A stretch of 64,000 nt of DNA from Pseudolabrys sp. (GTDB lineage Bacteria > Pseudomonadota > Alphaproteobacteria > Rhizobiales > Xanthobacteraceae). The DNA lies in NCBI GenBank assembly GCA_017849615.1, contig JAFIGS010000029.1, positions 38,954 through 102,953 of the forward strand. The letters run 5' to 3'. This document shows positions 8,026-20,052 of the stretch, piece after piece; positions within the stretch are counted from its first letter, which is position 1; every line of letters starts with the position of its first letter. A model generated the notes under the pieces. The model searched no databases and had not been told where the DNA came from. It was given only the letters and a program-made list of their open reading frames with translations. The position numbers were made by a program, and so were the translations under genes.

Positions 8026-8880
8026 TCAGAAACCATACAGCCGCGCCGGGTTGTCGACCAGCAAGCGTTGCTGCGCCTTGTCATTGACCGCGTAATGCGG
8101 AATGAGATCGACGAGATCGGCCTCGTCGCATTCGTGGGTCGCGTTGGGATGCGGGAAGTCCGTGCCCCACAGCACGCGCTCCGGATTGACCTCGACGAGA
8201 ATGCGCGCGATCGGCGCCGCGCGGTTATAGGGCGGCATGTCGATGCGCTCGGCGCCGCAGACCTTGATCCAGCAATTGTCGAGACGCGCGAGTTTCACCA
8301 GGGCCCGCAGCGGCTCCTGATCGACGCCGGCCACGGCCGGCACGCGGCCCATGTGGTCCACGATGAACGGCAGCGGCAGACGCGCGATCATGGGCGACAG
8401 CGGCACGACGTCCGGCGCGTCGAGATGCAGCACGACATGCCAGCCGAGGCCCTTCACGCGGTCGATGACGCGCGTGAACACGCCCATGTCCGGCGAGCCG
8501 CCCAGATGCTTGACGAAGTTGAAGCGGACGCCGCGAACGCCGCCCTCGTGAAGCTTCTCGAAATCGGCGTCGGTGAAGCTGTCATCGGCGATGCAGACGC
8601 CGCGGTAGCGCTTGGGATCGGAGGCGATGCAGTCGAGCATCGCGCGGTTGTCGGTGCCGTGGCAGCTCGCCTGCACGATCACGGCGCGCGACACGCCGAG
8701 ATGGTCGTGCAGCGCGCGCAGCGCCTCCTTGGGGGCGTCCTGCGGCGTGTAGCGGCGGTTCGGCGCGTAAGGGAACTTGTCGCCCGGCCCGAACACATGA
8801 CAGTGCGCGTCGGTCGCCCCCGGCGGCAGCTTCATCCGCGGCCTACGCTTGTTTTCGATGAAGGTCAGATCATGGGGCAT
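8026..8880 (-). CDS. Amidohydrolase-superfamily hydrolase, 2-pyrone-4,6-dicarboxylate lactonase (LigI) type
   Basis: A 284-residue TIM-barrel hydrolase (Amidohydro_2). The start of the barrel has DAHCHVFGP; VDHMGR marks a later strand and WGTDFPHPN carries the C-terminal catalytic Asp. These match the LigI group, which opens lactones such as 2-pyrone-4,6-dicarboxylate in protocatechuate degradation without needing metal. No other lig gene is present in the window, so the substrate could be a different lactone. It likely forms a transcription unit with the Bug receptor gene downstream. Confidence 0.85.
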   Translation of the reverse strand: MPHDLTFIENKRRPRMKLPPGATDAHCHVFGPGDKFPYAPNRRYTPQDAPKEALRALHDHLGVSRAVIVQASCHGTDNRAMLDCIASDPKRYRGVCIADDSFTDADFEKLHEGGVRGVRFNFVKHLGGSPDMGVFTRVIDRVKGLGWHVVLHLDAPDVVPLSPMIARLPLPFIVDHMGRVPAVAGVDQEPLRALVKLARLDNCWIKVCGAERIDMPPYNRAAPIARILVEVNPERVLWGTDFPHPNATHECDEADLVDLIPHYAVNDKAQQRLLVDNPARLYGF

Positions 8881-8930
8881 GGGTCACGGCTCCGGTGCGT
8901 TCGTGGCGTGGCATAGCGAAGGGGAGCCGG

Positions 8931-10076
8931 TTACTCAACCTGACGCGCCGGCAGATCGCCTTTTTGCCACCCTTCCAGCACGGCGGCCCGGTATTCCGCG
9001 AAACGGCCGTCCTCGATCGCCGCGCGCATGCCGGCCGTCAGCGCCTGATAATAGGCGATGTTGATGGTGGACAGCGTCACTTGCCCCAGCATCTCGTTGG
9101 CCTTGGTCAGGTGGTGCAGATACGCGCGGGAATAGGTTCGGGCCAGCGGATGCGGGCTTTCCTCATCGAGCGGGCGCGGGTCGTCGGCGTGGCGGGCGTT
9201 GGACAGGTTGATCTGGCCGAAGCGGGTGAAGGCCATGCCGTGGCGGCCGTTTCGCGTCGGCATCACGCAGTCGAACATATCAACGCCGCGCGCCACCGCC
9301 TCGAGGATATCGTGCGGCGTGCCGACACCCATCAGGTAGCGCGGCGCCTCCGCCGGCAGCACCGGCGTCGTCTCCTCGACCACCTTCAGCATCACCTCCT
9401 GCGGCTCGCCCACCGCCAGCCCGCCGATGGCGTAGCCGTGGAAGCCGATACCGGTGAGCGCCCGGGCACTCTGCTGACGCAGGAGAATGTCGTCGCCGCC
9501 CTGTACGATGCCGAACAGGCCGTAGCCGTCGCGGGCATGGCCCTCGAAGGCACGCTTGCTGCGCTCGGCCCAGCGCACCGAGAGCTGCATGGCGCGCTCG
9601 ATCTCCTCGCGGGAGGCCGGCAGCTTGAGGCATTCGTCGAGCTGCATGGTGATATCGGTGCCGAGCAACGCCTGGATTTCGATCGAGCGCTCGGGCGTCA
9701 GTTCGTATTTGGTGCCGTCGATATGCGAGCGGAAGGTGACGCCCTGCTCGGTCAGCTTGCGCAAGGTCGCGAGCGACATGACCTGGAAGCCGCCGGAGTC
9801 GGTCAGGATCGGCCTGTCCCAGTTCATGAACTTGTGCAGGCCGCCGAGCGCGGCGACGCGCTCCGCGCCCGGCCGCAGCATCAGGTGATAGGTGTTGCCG
9901 AGCAGGATCTCCGCGCCCGTTCCCGCGACCGCTTCGGGATAAAGCCCTTTCACCGTGGCCTGGGTGCCGACCGGCATGAAGGCAGGGGTCTGCACCTGCC
10001 CATGCGGCGTCGTCACGGTGCCGCGCCGGGCCATGCCGTCGGTCTTGTGCAGGGCGAAGGAAAAGGGCTGGGACAT
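8931..10076 (-). CDS. tgt: Queuine tRNA-ribosyltransferase (tRNA-guanine transglycosylase)
   Basis: A 381-residue enzyme that swaps guanine-34 of GUN-anticodon tRNAs for the queuosine precursor. Catalytic Asp93 is in LTDSGGFQ and the nucleophile Asp269 in [22 protein letters not shown] and [10 protein letters not shown] are also intact. At residues 305-312 the usual C-x-C-x2-C zinc ligands (CHCAVC in Zymomonas) are replaced by S-P-H-P-L-A, though the following SRAYLHHL is kept. The gene lies downstream of queA on the same strand, separated by a palindromic repeat. Confidence 0.95.
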   Translation of the reverse strand: MSQPFSFALHKTDGMARRGTVTTPHGQVQTPAFMPVGTQATVKGLYPEAVAGTGAEILLGNTYHLMLRPGAERVAALGGLHKFMNWDRPILTDSGGFQVMSLATLRKLTEQGVTFRSHIDGTKYELTPERSIEIQALLGTDITMQLDECLKLPASREEIERAMQLSVRWAERSKRAFEGHARDGYGLFGIVQGGDDILLRQQSARALTGIGFHGYAIGGLAVGEPQEVMLKVVEETTPVLPAEAPRYLMGVGTPHDILEAVARGVDMFDCVMPTRNGRHGMAFTRFGQINLSNARHADDPRPLDEESPHPLARTYSRAYLHHLTKANEMLGQVTLSTINIAYYQALTAGMRAAIEDGRFAEYRAAVLEGWQKGDLPARQVE

Positions 10077-10086
10077 TTATCTCTCT

Positions 10087-10188
10087 GTCATTCCGGGGCG
10101 CGAGTGCAACGAGCGAGCCCGGAATCCATAATCACCTACAGGGGTTATGGATTCCGGGTCCAGTCCTATCGGGCTGTCCCGGAATGAC
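10087..10188. repeat. Palindromic intergenic repeat, copy 1 (double hairpin)
   Basis: Outer arms GTCATTCCGGG and CCCGGAATGAC enclose inner arms CCCGGAATCCATAA and TTATGGATTCCGGG, giving a nested palindrome of about 102 bases between tgt and queA. The right part overlaps the last codons of queA. A second diverged copy lies at 11297-11391. Elements with this sequence flavour are frequent in Bradyrhizobium-type genomes; copy number here cannot be judged from one window. Confidence 0.85.
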
Positions 10189-11287
10189 TCGGGGGGAACA
10201 GCAAACACGCATCGCCATATGAGTAGAACCGGTAACCGGTCTCGATGGCGTGGCGATAGGCCCGCTGCATGGTGTCGAGGCCCGCGAACGCGGAGACCAG
10301 CATGAACAGGGTCGAGCGTGGCAGGTGGAAATTGGTCATCATCAGGTCCACCGCCTTGAAGCGATAGCCCGGCGTGATGAAGATCGCGGTGTCGCCGGCG
10401 AACGCCTTGAGTTGGCCGTCATCGCCCGCCGCCGTCTCCAGCGTCCGCATCGCCGTCGAGCCGACCGCGACGATCCGTCCGCCTTTGGCACGCGCGGCGT
10501 TGAGCGCCTCGGCGGTCTCGGCGGTCAGGATGCCGAACTCGGCATGCATCTTGTGCCCGGTCGTGTCGTCCGCCTTGACCGGGAGGAAGGTGCCGGCGCC
10601 GACGTGCAGGGTCACCTTGTGCAGGGCGACGCCGCGCTGTGCCAGCCGCGCCAGCAGGTCGGGCGTGAAATGGAGTCCGGCCGTGGGCGCCGCCACCGAG
10701 CCGTCCTCATGGGCAAAAATGGTCTGGTAGTCGGTTTTGTCCTGGGCGTCGGTCGGCCGCCTGGAGGCAATATAGGGCGGCAACGGCATGTCACCGCGCT
10801 CCTCGATAGCCTGATCGAGATGTGGTCCAGTCAAGGAAAATGAGAGGGTTACATCCCCTCCCTCATCTTTATGCAAAACTTGAGCATCGAGCTGGTCGAG
10901 GAAACAGACCCGCCCCTCGGAGCCGAACCGCAGCACATCGCCGACCTGAACCTTCTTGGCGCCGAGGATGAAAGCGCGCCAGGTCGAGCCGTCGATGCGC
11001 TTGTGCAAGGTGGCCTCGATCGAGGGTTCCACATCGCCCCGGCCGATCCTCCGGCCCCTGAGCCGCGCGGCGATCACCTTGCTGTCGTTGACCACCAGGC
11101 AGTCGCCCGGCTGCAGCAGATCCGGCAGGTCGGCGATGGTACAGTCCTCGACCCCACCCGTGTGAAGGGTGCGCCCTCCCGCTCCGCCCGGCCGCACGAC
11201 CATCAGCCGCGCGCTCTCGCGCGGGCAGGCAGGCCGCAGCGCGATGCGCTCGGGCGGCAGATCGAAGTCGAAGAGGTCGGTGCGCAT
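10166..11287 (-). CDS. queA: S-adenosylmethionine:tRNA ribosyltransferase-isomerase
   Basis: A 373-residue enzyme that transfers and isomerises the ribosyl group of S-adenosylmethionine onto 7-aminomethyl-7-deazaguanine in tRNA, forming epoxyqueuosine. Start motif [16 protein letters not shown], then [26 protein letters not shown] and [17 protein letters not shown] are characteristic. Length is a little above average: the normal end (YGDACLLFP) is followed by PSHSGTAR, which is encoded by the palindromic repeat. tgt lies directly downstream, so queA-tgt form a queuosine unit. Confidence 0.96.
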   Translation of the reverse strand: MRTDLFDFDLPPERIALRPACPRESARLMVVRPGGAGGRTLHTGGVEDCTIADLPDLLQPGDCLVVNDSKVIAARLRGRRIGRGDVEPSIEATLHKRIDGSTWRAFILGAKKVQVGDVLRFGSEGRVCFLDQLDAQVLHKDEGGDVTLSFSLTGPHLDQAIEERGDMPLPPYIASRRPTDAQDKTDYQTIFAHEDGSVAAPTAGLHFTPDLLARLAQRGVALHKVTLHVGAGTFLPVKADDTTGHKMHAEFGILTAETAEALNAARAKGGRIVAVGSTAMRTLETAAGDDGQLKAFAGDTAIFITPGYRFKAVDLMMTNFHLPRSTLFMLVSAFAGLDTMQRAYRHAIETGYRFYSYGDACLLFPPSHSGTAR

Positions 11288-11296
11288 AGCTTATCC

Positions 11297-11391
11297 GTCA
11301 TTCCAGGACCGCGCAGGAGCGCCGGGCCCGGAATCCATACTCCGCAGCGCTGGGATTATGGAGTCCGGGCTCGCTCGCGCCCCGGAATGAC
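11297..11391. repeat. Palindromic intergenic repeat, copy 2
   Basis: About 95 bases between queA and the cytoplasmic cyclophilin gene. Outer arms are GTCATTCC and GGAATGAC, inner arms CCCGGAATCCATA and TATGGAGTCCGGG (one mismatch). Same organisation as copy 1 at 10087-10188 but diverged in the loops, so both queA ends carry an element. Confidence 0.85.
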
Positions 11392-11397
11392 AAGAGC

Positions 11398-11853
11398 TTA
11401 CGCCCCCATCGTCGCCTTGACGATCTTGTCGGGGTCCTTGACCGGCTCGCCGCGCTTGATCTTGTCGACGTTGTCCATGCCCTCGATCACCTTGCCCCAG
11501 GCCGTGTATTGGCCGTCGAGGAAGGTGGCGTCGTCGAAGCAGATGAAGAACTGGCTGTCGCCCGAATCCGGGTTCGAGGCGCGGGCCATCGACACCGTGC
11601 CGCGTACATGCGGCTCCTTGTTGAACTCGGCCTTCAACTTCTGGCCGGAGCCGCCCATGCCGGTGCCCTGCGGGCAGCCGGTCTGCGCCATGAAGCCGTC
11701 GATGACGCGGTGAAAGACGATGCCGTCATAGAAGCCCTGCTTCACCAGTTCCTTGATGCGCGCGACATGGCCGGGCGCGAGGTCCGGGCGCATTTCGATG
11801 ACGACATTGCCCTTGGTGGTTTCGAGCGTCAGCGTGTCTTCCGGTTTGGCCAT
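11398..11853 (-). CDS. ppiB: Cytoplasmic cyclophilin, peptidyl-prolyl cis-trans isomerase B
   Basis: A 151-residue single-domain cyclophilin that isomerises prolyl peptide bonds. Core motifs are FHRVIDGFMAQTG, GTVSMARA, SGDSQFFICFDD and DGQYTAWGKVIEGMD. There is no signal peptide. The ATG at 11853 follows AAGGAG; upstream in-frame sequence overlaps the preceding cyclophilin in another frame and is not coding for this gene. The short C terminus is typical of bacterial PpiB. Confidence 0.95.
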   Translation of the reverse strand: MAKPEDTLTLETTKGNVVIEMRPDLAPGHVARIKELVKQGFYDGIVFHRVIDGFMAQTGCPQGTGMGGSGQKLKAEFNKEPHVRGTVSMARASNPDSGDSQFFICFDDATFLDGQYTAWGKVIEGMDNVDKIKRGEPVKDPDKIVKATMGA

Positions 11854-11894
11854 AATCAGAAACTCCTTATCCCTGGGAAATCGAAGACGGCTCG

Positions 11895-12536
11895 TTATGG
11901 AACGATGCTCGCCTTGGTGACGTGATCGAGGCGCGGAAAGCTCTGCGTCAGATACGCATTGCCTTCGGTCTGAATGCGGTTCTGGTTCGGGCCCTGGCCG
12001 TTCGGCGCACCCTCGCCATAGCCCGAGTACAATTTGTCGACGACATCCATGCCCGAGACGACCTTGCCGAACGGCGCAAAGCCCATGCCGTCGAGCCGGT
12101 TGTTGTCGTCGAAACTGATGAAGACCTGCGTGGTGCGCGCGTTCGGGCCGGAGGTCGCGAAGGTGACCATGCCGCGCGTGTTGCTCTGGGAAACGCGGTC
12201 GTCCTGGATGCGGGCGGCGCGCCATTTGGCGTTCAGCGCCGGATCGGCATTAAGGCCGAACTGCACCATGAAGCCCGGGATGACGCGGAAGAAGCGGCCT
12301 TCGTCGTAGAAGCCGTTCTTGACCAGATTGTAGAAGCGGTCGGCGCCAGTCGGCGCCCAGGCGCGCGTCACCTGGATGACGAACGAGCCTTTCGGCGTGT
12401 CGAACTTGGCCTTGTAGGTGGCCGGCGCCTGCTCGGTCAGCGCGGCGGGATCGCCGAGCTTGGCCTTCTGCGCCAGCGCCGGGGCGACACCGGCCGCGAC
12501 CAGAGCCAGCGACAAAACCAGTCGTCGAGAGATCAT
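11895..12536 (-). CDS. Exported cyclophilin-type peptidyl-prolyl isomerase
   Basis: A 213-residue cyclophilin with a signal peptide (MISRRLVLSLALVAAG, cut near ALAQ). FFRVIPGFMVQFG, TRGMVTFATSG, TQVFISFDDN and FGKVVSGMDVVDKL place it in the periplasmic PpiA-like group, and it lacks part of the usual drug-binding set (FISFDD instead of FFI-type). It precedes ppiB by 41 bases, giving an exported/cytoplasmic pair, as is usual in Rhizobiales. Role inferred: folding of periplasmic proteins. Confidence 0.92.
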   Translation of the reverse strand: MISRRLVLSLALVAAGVAPALAQKAKLGDPAALTEQAPATYKAKFDTPKGSFVIQVTRAWAPTGADRFYNLVKNGFYDEGRFFRVIPGFMVQFGLNADPALNAKWRAARIQDDRVSQSNTRGMVTFATSGPNARTTQVFISFDDNNRLDGMGFAPFGKVVSGMDVVDKLYSGYGEGAPNGQGPNQNRIQTEGNAYLTQSFPRLDHVTKASIVP

Positions 12537-12555
12537 GGTCGGTCTCCGGAAAGGA

Positions 12556-13056
12556 TCAGGATTTGGCGAAGCGCTTTTTCAGCCGTTCGGCGACGCTGGG
12601 CGGCACGAATGACGACACGTCGCCGCCCATGGCGGCGATCTGGCGCACCAATGTGGCGGTGATCGGGCGCACCATCGGCGAGGCCGGCAGGAATACGGTC
12701 TGCACCTGCGGCGCCATCGCTTCGTTCATGCCCGCCATCTGCATTTCATAATCAAAATCGGTGGCATCGCGCAGGCCGCGGATCAGCAGCGTGGCGCCTT
12801 CCTTTTTCGCGGTGTCCACGACCAGCCCGGCGAAAGTCACGAAAGCGAGTTCGCATTTGGCCTCGACCGCCAGCGGCGCGCAGGTCTGGCGCAGCATCTC
12901 CAGCCGGTCCTCGGTGGCAAACAAGGGCGTCTTGCCGGGATGAACGCCGATGGCCAGGACCAGTCTGTCCGCCAGGCGCACGGCATGGCGTACGACATCG
13001 ATATGACCATCGGTGACCGGGTCGAACGAGCCGGCGTAAAGGGCGATGCGCGACAT
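12556..13056 (-). CDS. coaD: Phosphopantetheine adenylyltransferase
   Basis: A 166-residue enzyme of the penultimate step of coenzyme A synthesis, making dephospho-CoA from 4'-phosphopantetheine and ATP. The nucleotidyltransferase motif T-D-G-H-I-D is at residues 16-21 within [16 protein letters not shown], and the second signature is [17 protein letters not shown]. Length is typical (about 160-170). It heads the minus-strand run into the two cyclophilins, 19 bases before the exported one. Confidence 0.96.
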   Translation of the reverse strand: MSRIALYAGSFDPVTDGHIDVVRHAVRLADRLVLAIGVHPGKTPLFATEDRLEMLRQTCAPLAVEAKCELAFVTFAGLVVDTAKKEGATLLIRGLRDATDFDYEMQMAGMNEAMAPQVQTVFLPASPMVRPITATLVRQIAAMGGDVSSFVPPSVAERLKKRFAKS

Positions 13057-13173
13057 GGGTTCCGTCTACCCCGGCCCTGCCCTTGCGGCAAGGGTGCGGC
13101 CGGACCGGGCGCCGTATGAACCGCGCGGTTCCGGGGTTAGTCTGGTCAGCCAAATAGTCCGGGGAAACGCCAG

Positions 13174-13854
13174 ATGCTTGTCCGCTCGATCGTCGCCGCG
13201 CTCGTTCTCGCGGCCGCGCCCGCCGCCGCGCAAGTGCCGCCCAATGCCTCCGACATCGCCGCCTATCGGGGCCTGCATGCCGCGGCCGCGAAGGGCGACG
13301 CCGCCGCGATCGAGAAGCTGGTCAAGGATGGCGCCGCGCTCGAGGCGCGCGACAGCGGCGGCCGCACGCCGCTCCATGTCGCCGTGCATCTGAAGAAGGC
13401 CGACGCCGCCCGCGCCCTGCTCCGTCTCGGTGCCGACGCCAATGCGCTCGATGCCCAGGCCTACGACATCGTCACCATCGCCTCGGTCGCCGATGATGTC
13501 GCCATGCTGAAACTGTCGATCGACGGCGGCTGCAGGGCGACCAACATCACCAGCCCCTATCACGGCACGGCGCTGATCGCCGCCGCGCATCTCGGCCATG
13601 ATGAGGTCGTGCGCATGCTGATCGCGGCGAAAGCGCCGCTCGATCACATCAACAATCTGCACTGGACCGCGCTGATCGAGTCCATCGTGCTCGGCAATGG
13701 CGGCGAGCGCCACACCGCCACGCTCAAGGCGCTGGTCGAGGCGGGCGCCGACGTCAACATCGCCGACCGCAGCGGCGCAACGCCGCTGAGCTTGGCGAAA
13801 GACCGCGGCTACGCCGCGATGGTCGCGATCCTGGAGAAGGCCGGGGTGCGCTAG
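13174..13854 (+). CDS. Exported ankyrin-repeat protein
   Basis: A 226-residue protein with a signal peptide (VRSIVAALVLAAAPAAAQ). Five ankyrin-type repeats follow: GLHAAAAKGDAAAIEKLVKDGA, then GRTPLHVAVHLKKADAARALL, a degenerate repeat near AYDIVTIASVADD, GTALIAAAHLGHDEVVRMLI, and a last one near GATPLSLAKDRGY. It should be periplasmic and act by protein contact. Its stop codon overlaps the stop of the convergent LysE gene by three to four bases. Partner unknown. Confidence 0.88.
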   Translation: MLVRSIVAALVLAAAPAAAQVPPNASDIAAYRGLHAAAAKGDAAAIEKLVKDGAALEARDSGGRTPLHVAVHLKKADAARALLRLGADANALDAQAYDIVTIASVADDVAMLKLSIDGGCRATNITSPYHGTALIAAAHLGHDEVVRMLIAAKAPLDHINNLHWTALIESIVLGNGGERHTATLKALVEAGADVNIADRSGATPLSLAKDRGYAAMVAILEKAGVR

Positions 13855-14465
13855 CCCGGCCTGCGCGTGAGACCCAGCCAGATGCCGCCGCCCACCAACA
13901 CGACGCCGGAGATGCGGCCGAGCAGCTTGTTGTGGTGAGGTTTGAGGAACCAGGCACGGCCGAGACCCGCGGCCACGGCCCAGCATGAATCCAGCACCGC
14001 CGCGATCAGCAGCGACGTCAGCGAGTAAACGAGAATCTGGAATCCCACCGGCAGCGTCGGGTCGATGAACTGCGGCAGGAACGCCGTGAAGAAGGCGATG
14101 GTCTTCGGGTTTGTCACCGCGACGAGGAAACCGCGGGTCGCGAACACATGGCCGCGCGGCTCAAGCTTGGGCACCGGATCGCCGGCGTGCCGCCAGGCCT
14201 GAATGCCGAGATAAAAGAGATAGGCGGCGCCCGCCCAGCGCATGATCTCGAACAAGGTCGTGGACATGCGCAGCAGCCACTCGAGGCCGAAGCCAATGGC
14301 GGCCAGCAGCACCGCGGTGCCCGCCATGGTGCCGACGACGGTCGCCAGCGCCGGACGGATGCCGCGCTGCGCGCCGGTGGCGATCACCAGCGTGACCACC
14401 GGGCCCGGAACGATAATGAGGATCGTGGTAATGACAAAGAAGGCCGAGAAGAGCTGCCAGTTCAT
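13851..14465 (-). CDS. LysE/RhtB family amino-acid exporter
   Basis: A 204-residue inner-membrane protein with six hydrophobic segments. The family signature near the N terminus ([19 protein letters not shown]) and [19 protein letters not shown] in the middle are clear. Members export amino acids or related metabolites such as lysine, homoserine lactone or threonine. The start at 14465 gives the usual family length; upstream in-frame codons read into the gyrA 3' side and lack membrane character. Substrate unknown. Confidence 0.9.
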   Translation of the reverse strand: MNWQLFSAFFVITTILIIVPGPVVTLVIATGAQRGIRPALATVVGTMAGTAVLLAAIGFGLEWLLRMSTTLFEIMRWAGAAYLFYLGIQAWRHAGDPVPKLEPRGHVFATRGFLVAVTNPKTIAFFTAFLPQFIDPTLPVGFQILVYSLTSLLIAAVLDSCWAVAAGLGRAWFLKPHHNKLLGRISGVVLVGGGIWLGLTRRPG

Positions 14466-14550
14466 GGGAAAAGGTCTCGCTTTCATCGCCCGCGCGACGC
14501 GGACGATGCCAGTAATCCATGCCGGCACCGGGTTGTCTACCGGGAAGCTT

Positions 14551-17304
<2,754 letters not shown>

Positions 17305-17530
17305 GGAGGCGTTCCTGAGCGCAGAGAATCTGCCGGAGATTTGTAGCTGATTTGGCCCTTTGACGCCAATTTTAAAGGCGGGGCAAGAGGCTCTTTTTCT
17401 TGCGTCTTCTCAATGGCTTATTGGACGTTTTCGGGGCGTTTTGGCGGCCCGCTCGCAAGGCGCGAATAAAGCCGCGCAAAAGCGCTTTTAGGCCGCGTCA
17501 TGGCCGCGCCGAACCGCTACCATCGGAACC

Positions 17531-18172
17531 ATGATGCTCGGCTCCTTCCCCTTCGATTTTCTGGTCTCGGCGCTGGTGACGCTGCTGGTGGTCATCGACC
17601 CGATCGGCCTGGTGCCGGCCTTCCTCGCCGTCACGCACGGCCTGCCGGAGAAGAGCCGCCCGCAGGTGGCGCTGCGCGCCTGCATCATCGCCACCGCGAT
17701 CCTGGCCGGCGCCGCCATGATCGGGAACTGGCTGCTGCACGCGCTGTCGATCACCTTGCCCGCCTTCCGCATCGCCGGCGGACTGCTGCTGTTCTCGATC
17801 GCCTCGGAAATGGTGTTCGGCGTCCGCGTCACGCGCCAAACCGAGGCCGCCGAACAGGCCATCGAGGAGCGCGTGCGCAACATCGCCGCCTTCCCGCTCG
17901 GCATTCCGCTGATGGCCGGCCCCGGCGCCATTACAGCGTCGGTGCTCCTGTCCGGCCGCAGCGGCAGCGATCCGGTCAAGCTCGGCATCCTGTTCGCGGT
18001 CATCGTGGCGATCATGCTGCTGTGTCTTGCCGTGTTCCTGCTGGCGAGCCGGCTCGGCAAGCTGCTCGGCGCCACCGCCAATATGGTGCTGTCGCGTCTG
18101 CTCGGGGTTTTGCTCGCGGCGCTGGCGGTGCAGTTCGTCATCGACGGCATTCGCGCCACGATCGGCGCCTAG
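17531..18172 (+). CDS. MarC-family integral membrane protein
   Basis: A 213-residue protein with six predicted membrane helices. The family motifs VVIDPIGLVPAFLAVT near the start and FPLGIPLMAGPGAITASVLL in the middle are clear. MarC/SnatA proteins were named for a multiple-antibiotic-resistance locus but are not drug pumps; some affect amino-acid export. The gene is divergent from gyrA across 226 bases and is followed 68 bases later by a CNNM/CBS gene. Confidence 0.92.
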   Translation: MMLGSFPFDFLVSALVTLLVVIDPIGLVPAFLAVTHGLPEKSRPQVALRACIIATAILAGAAMIGNWLLHALSITLPAFRIAGGLLLFSIASEMVFGVRVTRQTEAAEQAIEERVRNIAAFPLGIPLMAGPGAITASVLLSGRSGSDPVKLGILFAVIVAIMLLCLAVFLLASRLGKLLGATANMVLSRLLGVLLAALAVQFVIDGIRATIGA

Positions 18173-18240
18173 CAACGAAGTCGCGCGGCAAAGTGCCGCC
18201 ATTGCCACGCGCCGCCCGCGCAAACCACTAGATTGCCGCC

Positions 18241-19539
18241 ATGGTCTATATCGAAATCGCTATCGTCGTCGTACTCACCATGATCAACGGCGCGCTCGCC
18301 ATGTCGGAACTGGCGATCGTCTCCTCTCGCCCAAGCCGCCTAAGGACGATGATCGCCCGCGAGGTCTATGGCTCGCGGCGCGCGCTGGCGCTGTCGTCCG
18401 ATCCCGGCCGCTTTCTCTCGACGGTGCAGATCGGCATCACGCTGGTCGGCATTCTCTCCGGCGCCTTCTCCGGCGCGACGCTCGGCCTGCGCCTCACCGG
18501 CGTGCTGCAGAGCTTCGGCCTCCCGAACGTCATTGCCGACTCGCTCGGCGTCGGCCTCGTCGTTCTCGTCATTACCTATCTGTCGCTGATCCTCGGCGAA
18601 CTGGTGCCCAAGCAGGTCGCGCTGCGCGATCCCGAACGCGTCGCCTGCCGCGTCGCGCCGGCGATGACCGTGCTGTCGAAGATCGCCGGTCCGCTGGTCA
18701 CGCTGCTCGATGTCTCCGGCCGCGCCGTGCTGAAACTGATCGGCCAGGGCGAGCGCAGCGAATCCCGCGTCAGCGACGAGGAAATCCAGAGCCTGATGGC
18801 GGAGGCGGAAACCGCCGGCGTCATCGAGGCCGGCGAACGCAAGCTCATCTCGGGCGTCATGCGGCTCGCCGACCGTTCGGTGCGCGGCGCCATGACGCCG
18901 CGGCACGAGGTCGAGTGGTTCGACGTCAATGCCGACGCGGCGGCCGTGCGCGCCCTTCTCGACAACACCGGCCACTCCATTCTTCCCGCCGGCGAGAGCA
19001 TCGACGACATCCACGGCGTCGTACGCATCCGCGACATGCTGCGCGCGGCACTCGCGGGCGAAGACCTGTCGGTGCGCCGCTTCGTCAAGTCGGCGCCTGT
19101 CATCATCGACACCATGGATTCGCTGGATGTGCTGCCAGTGCTGCGCGACGCCGCGATCCCGCTGGCGCTGGTGCATGACGAGTACGGCCATTTCGAAGGC
19201 ATCGTCACGCCCGCTAATCTGATGGAAGTCATCATCGGCGCCGGCGAGGCCCCGCATGAGGAACCGGCCGCCGTCCGCCTTGGGCCGGAGCGCTGGTCGC
19301 TCGCCGGCTCGCTCGCCGCCGACGAAATGGCCGAGTTGCTCGGCATCTCGCTGCCGCGCGATCGCGGCTATCAGACCGCGGCCGGTTTCCTGCTGGCGCA
19401 GTTCCAGGCCATTCCGGAAATCGGCGACACCGTTGCCGCCCATGGCTGGCGCTTCGAGGTCGCCGACCGCGACGGCCGCCGCATCGACCGTATCATCGCC
19501 TCGCGCCTGCCGGCGGCAAGGCGCCGTCAGAAGGTGTGA
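18241..19539 (+). CDS. CNNM/CBS-domain membrane protein (HlyC/CorC family)
   Basis: A 432-residue protein with an N-terminal CNNM (DUF21) membrane domain of about 190 residues (IVVVLTMINGALAMSELAIV, SLILGELVPKQVAL), a pair of CBS domains at about 210-335 (SVRGAMTPRHEVEW, LALVHDEYGHFEGIVT), and a C-terminal CorC_HlyC domain (AGFLLAQFQAIPEIGD). The family is linked to magnesium or cobalt efflux, with CBS domains sensing nucleotides. Despite the historic name it is not a haemolysin. Confidence 0.93.
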   Translation: MVYIEIAIVVVLTMINGALAMSELAIVSSRPSRLRTMIAREVYGSRRALALSSDPGRFLSTVQIGITLVGILSGAFSGATLGLRLTGVLQSFGLPNVIADSLGVGLVVLVITYLSLILGELVPKQVALRDPERVACRVAPAMTVLSKIAGPLVTLLDVSGRAVLKLIGQGERSESRVSDEEIQSLMAEAETAGVIEAGERKLISGVMRLADRSVRGAMTPRHEVEWFDVNADAAAVRALLDNTGHSILPAGESIDDIHGVVRIRDMLRAALAGEDLSVRRFVKSAPVIIDTMDSLDVLPVLRDAAIPLALVHDEYGHFEGIVTPANLMEVIIGAGEAPHEEPAAVRLGPERWSLAGSLAADEMAELLGISLPRDRGYQTAAGFLLAQFQAIPEIGDTVAAHGWRFEVADRDGRRIDRIIASRLPAARRRQKV

Positions 19540-19602
19540 GCGAACGGCCGATCACGGGCGTGCCGACACGCCATTGCCGCAGTTCCCCGCCAGCGTCCGG
19601 CG

Positions 19603-20049
19603 ATGCTCGCGTTGCAATTCCTCGCCCTCTTCCTCACAGCCTTCGCCCTGGTGCCGGGCGGCTCGCACGCCGCCTCGCTGATGACCAAGCTGGCGATGTC
19701 GCAAGAGGCGTATTTCACGGCCCAGGCGGTCTACAACGGCTGGGCGCTGTTCGGCGTCGCTTCGATCGGCGCGCTCGCGGCCAACGCCGCGCTCGCCTTC
19801 GCGCTGAGAAAACAGACGATGCCGCTGCGGCTGATGCTGCTCGCGGTCACTTGCCTTGCCGGCGGCCTCGCGATCTTCTTTGCCTTCACCTATCCGGCCA
19901 ATATCGCCACCGCCAACTGGACCGTCGTGACGGCCAACTGGCAGGCGCTGCGCTGGCAATGGGAAATGTCTCACGCCGCCAACGCGGCGCTGACCTTGGC
20001 CGGTTTCTGCGCGCTGTGCCTGGCGACGCTGCTCACCGAGCGCGAGTGA
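19603..20049 (+). CDS. DUF1772-family membrane protein
   Basis: A 148-residue protein with four hydrophobic segments. The DUF1772 (anthrone oxygenase-like) signature is visible as P-A-N followed by WQALRWQWEMSHAAN, matching the family's conserved P-x-N and W-x-x-L-x3-W-x3-H pattern. A few members in fungi take part in polyketide oxidation; bacterial members are uncharacterised. It starts 63 bases after the CNNM/CBS gene and converges on the MetX-like gene. Confidence 0.78.
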   Translation: MLALQFLALFLTAFALVPGGSHAASLMTKLAMSQEAYFTAQAVYNGWALFGVASIGALAANAALAFALRKQTMPLRLMLLAVTCLAGGLAIFFAFTYPANIATANWTVVTANWQALRWQWEMSHAANAALTLAGFCALCLATLLTERE

Positions 20050-20052
20050 AGC

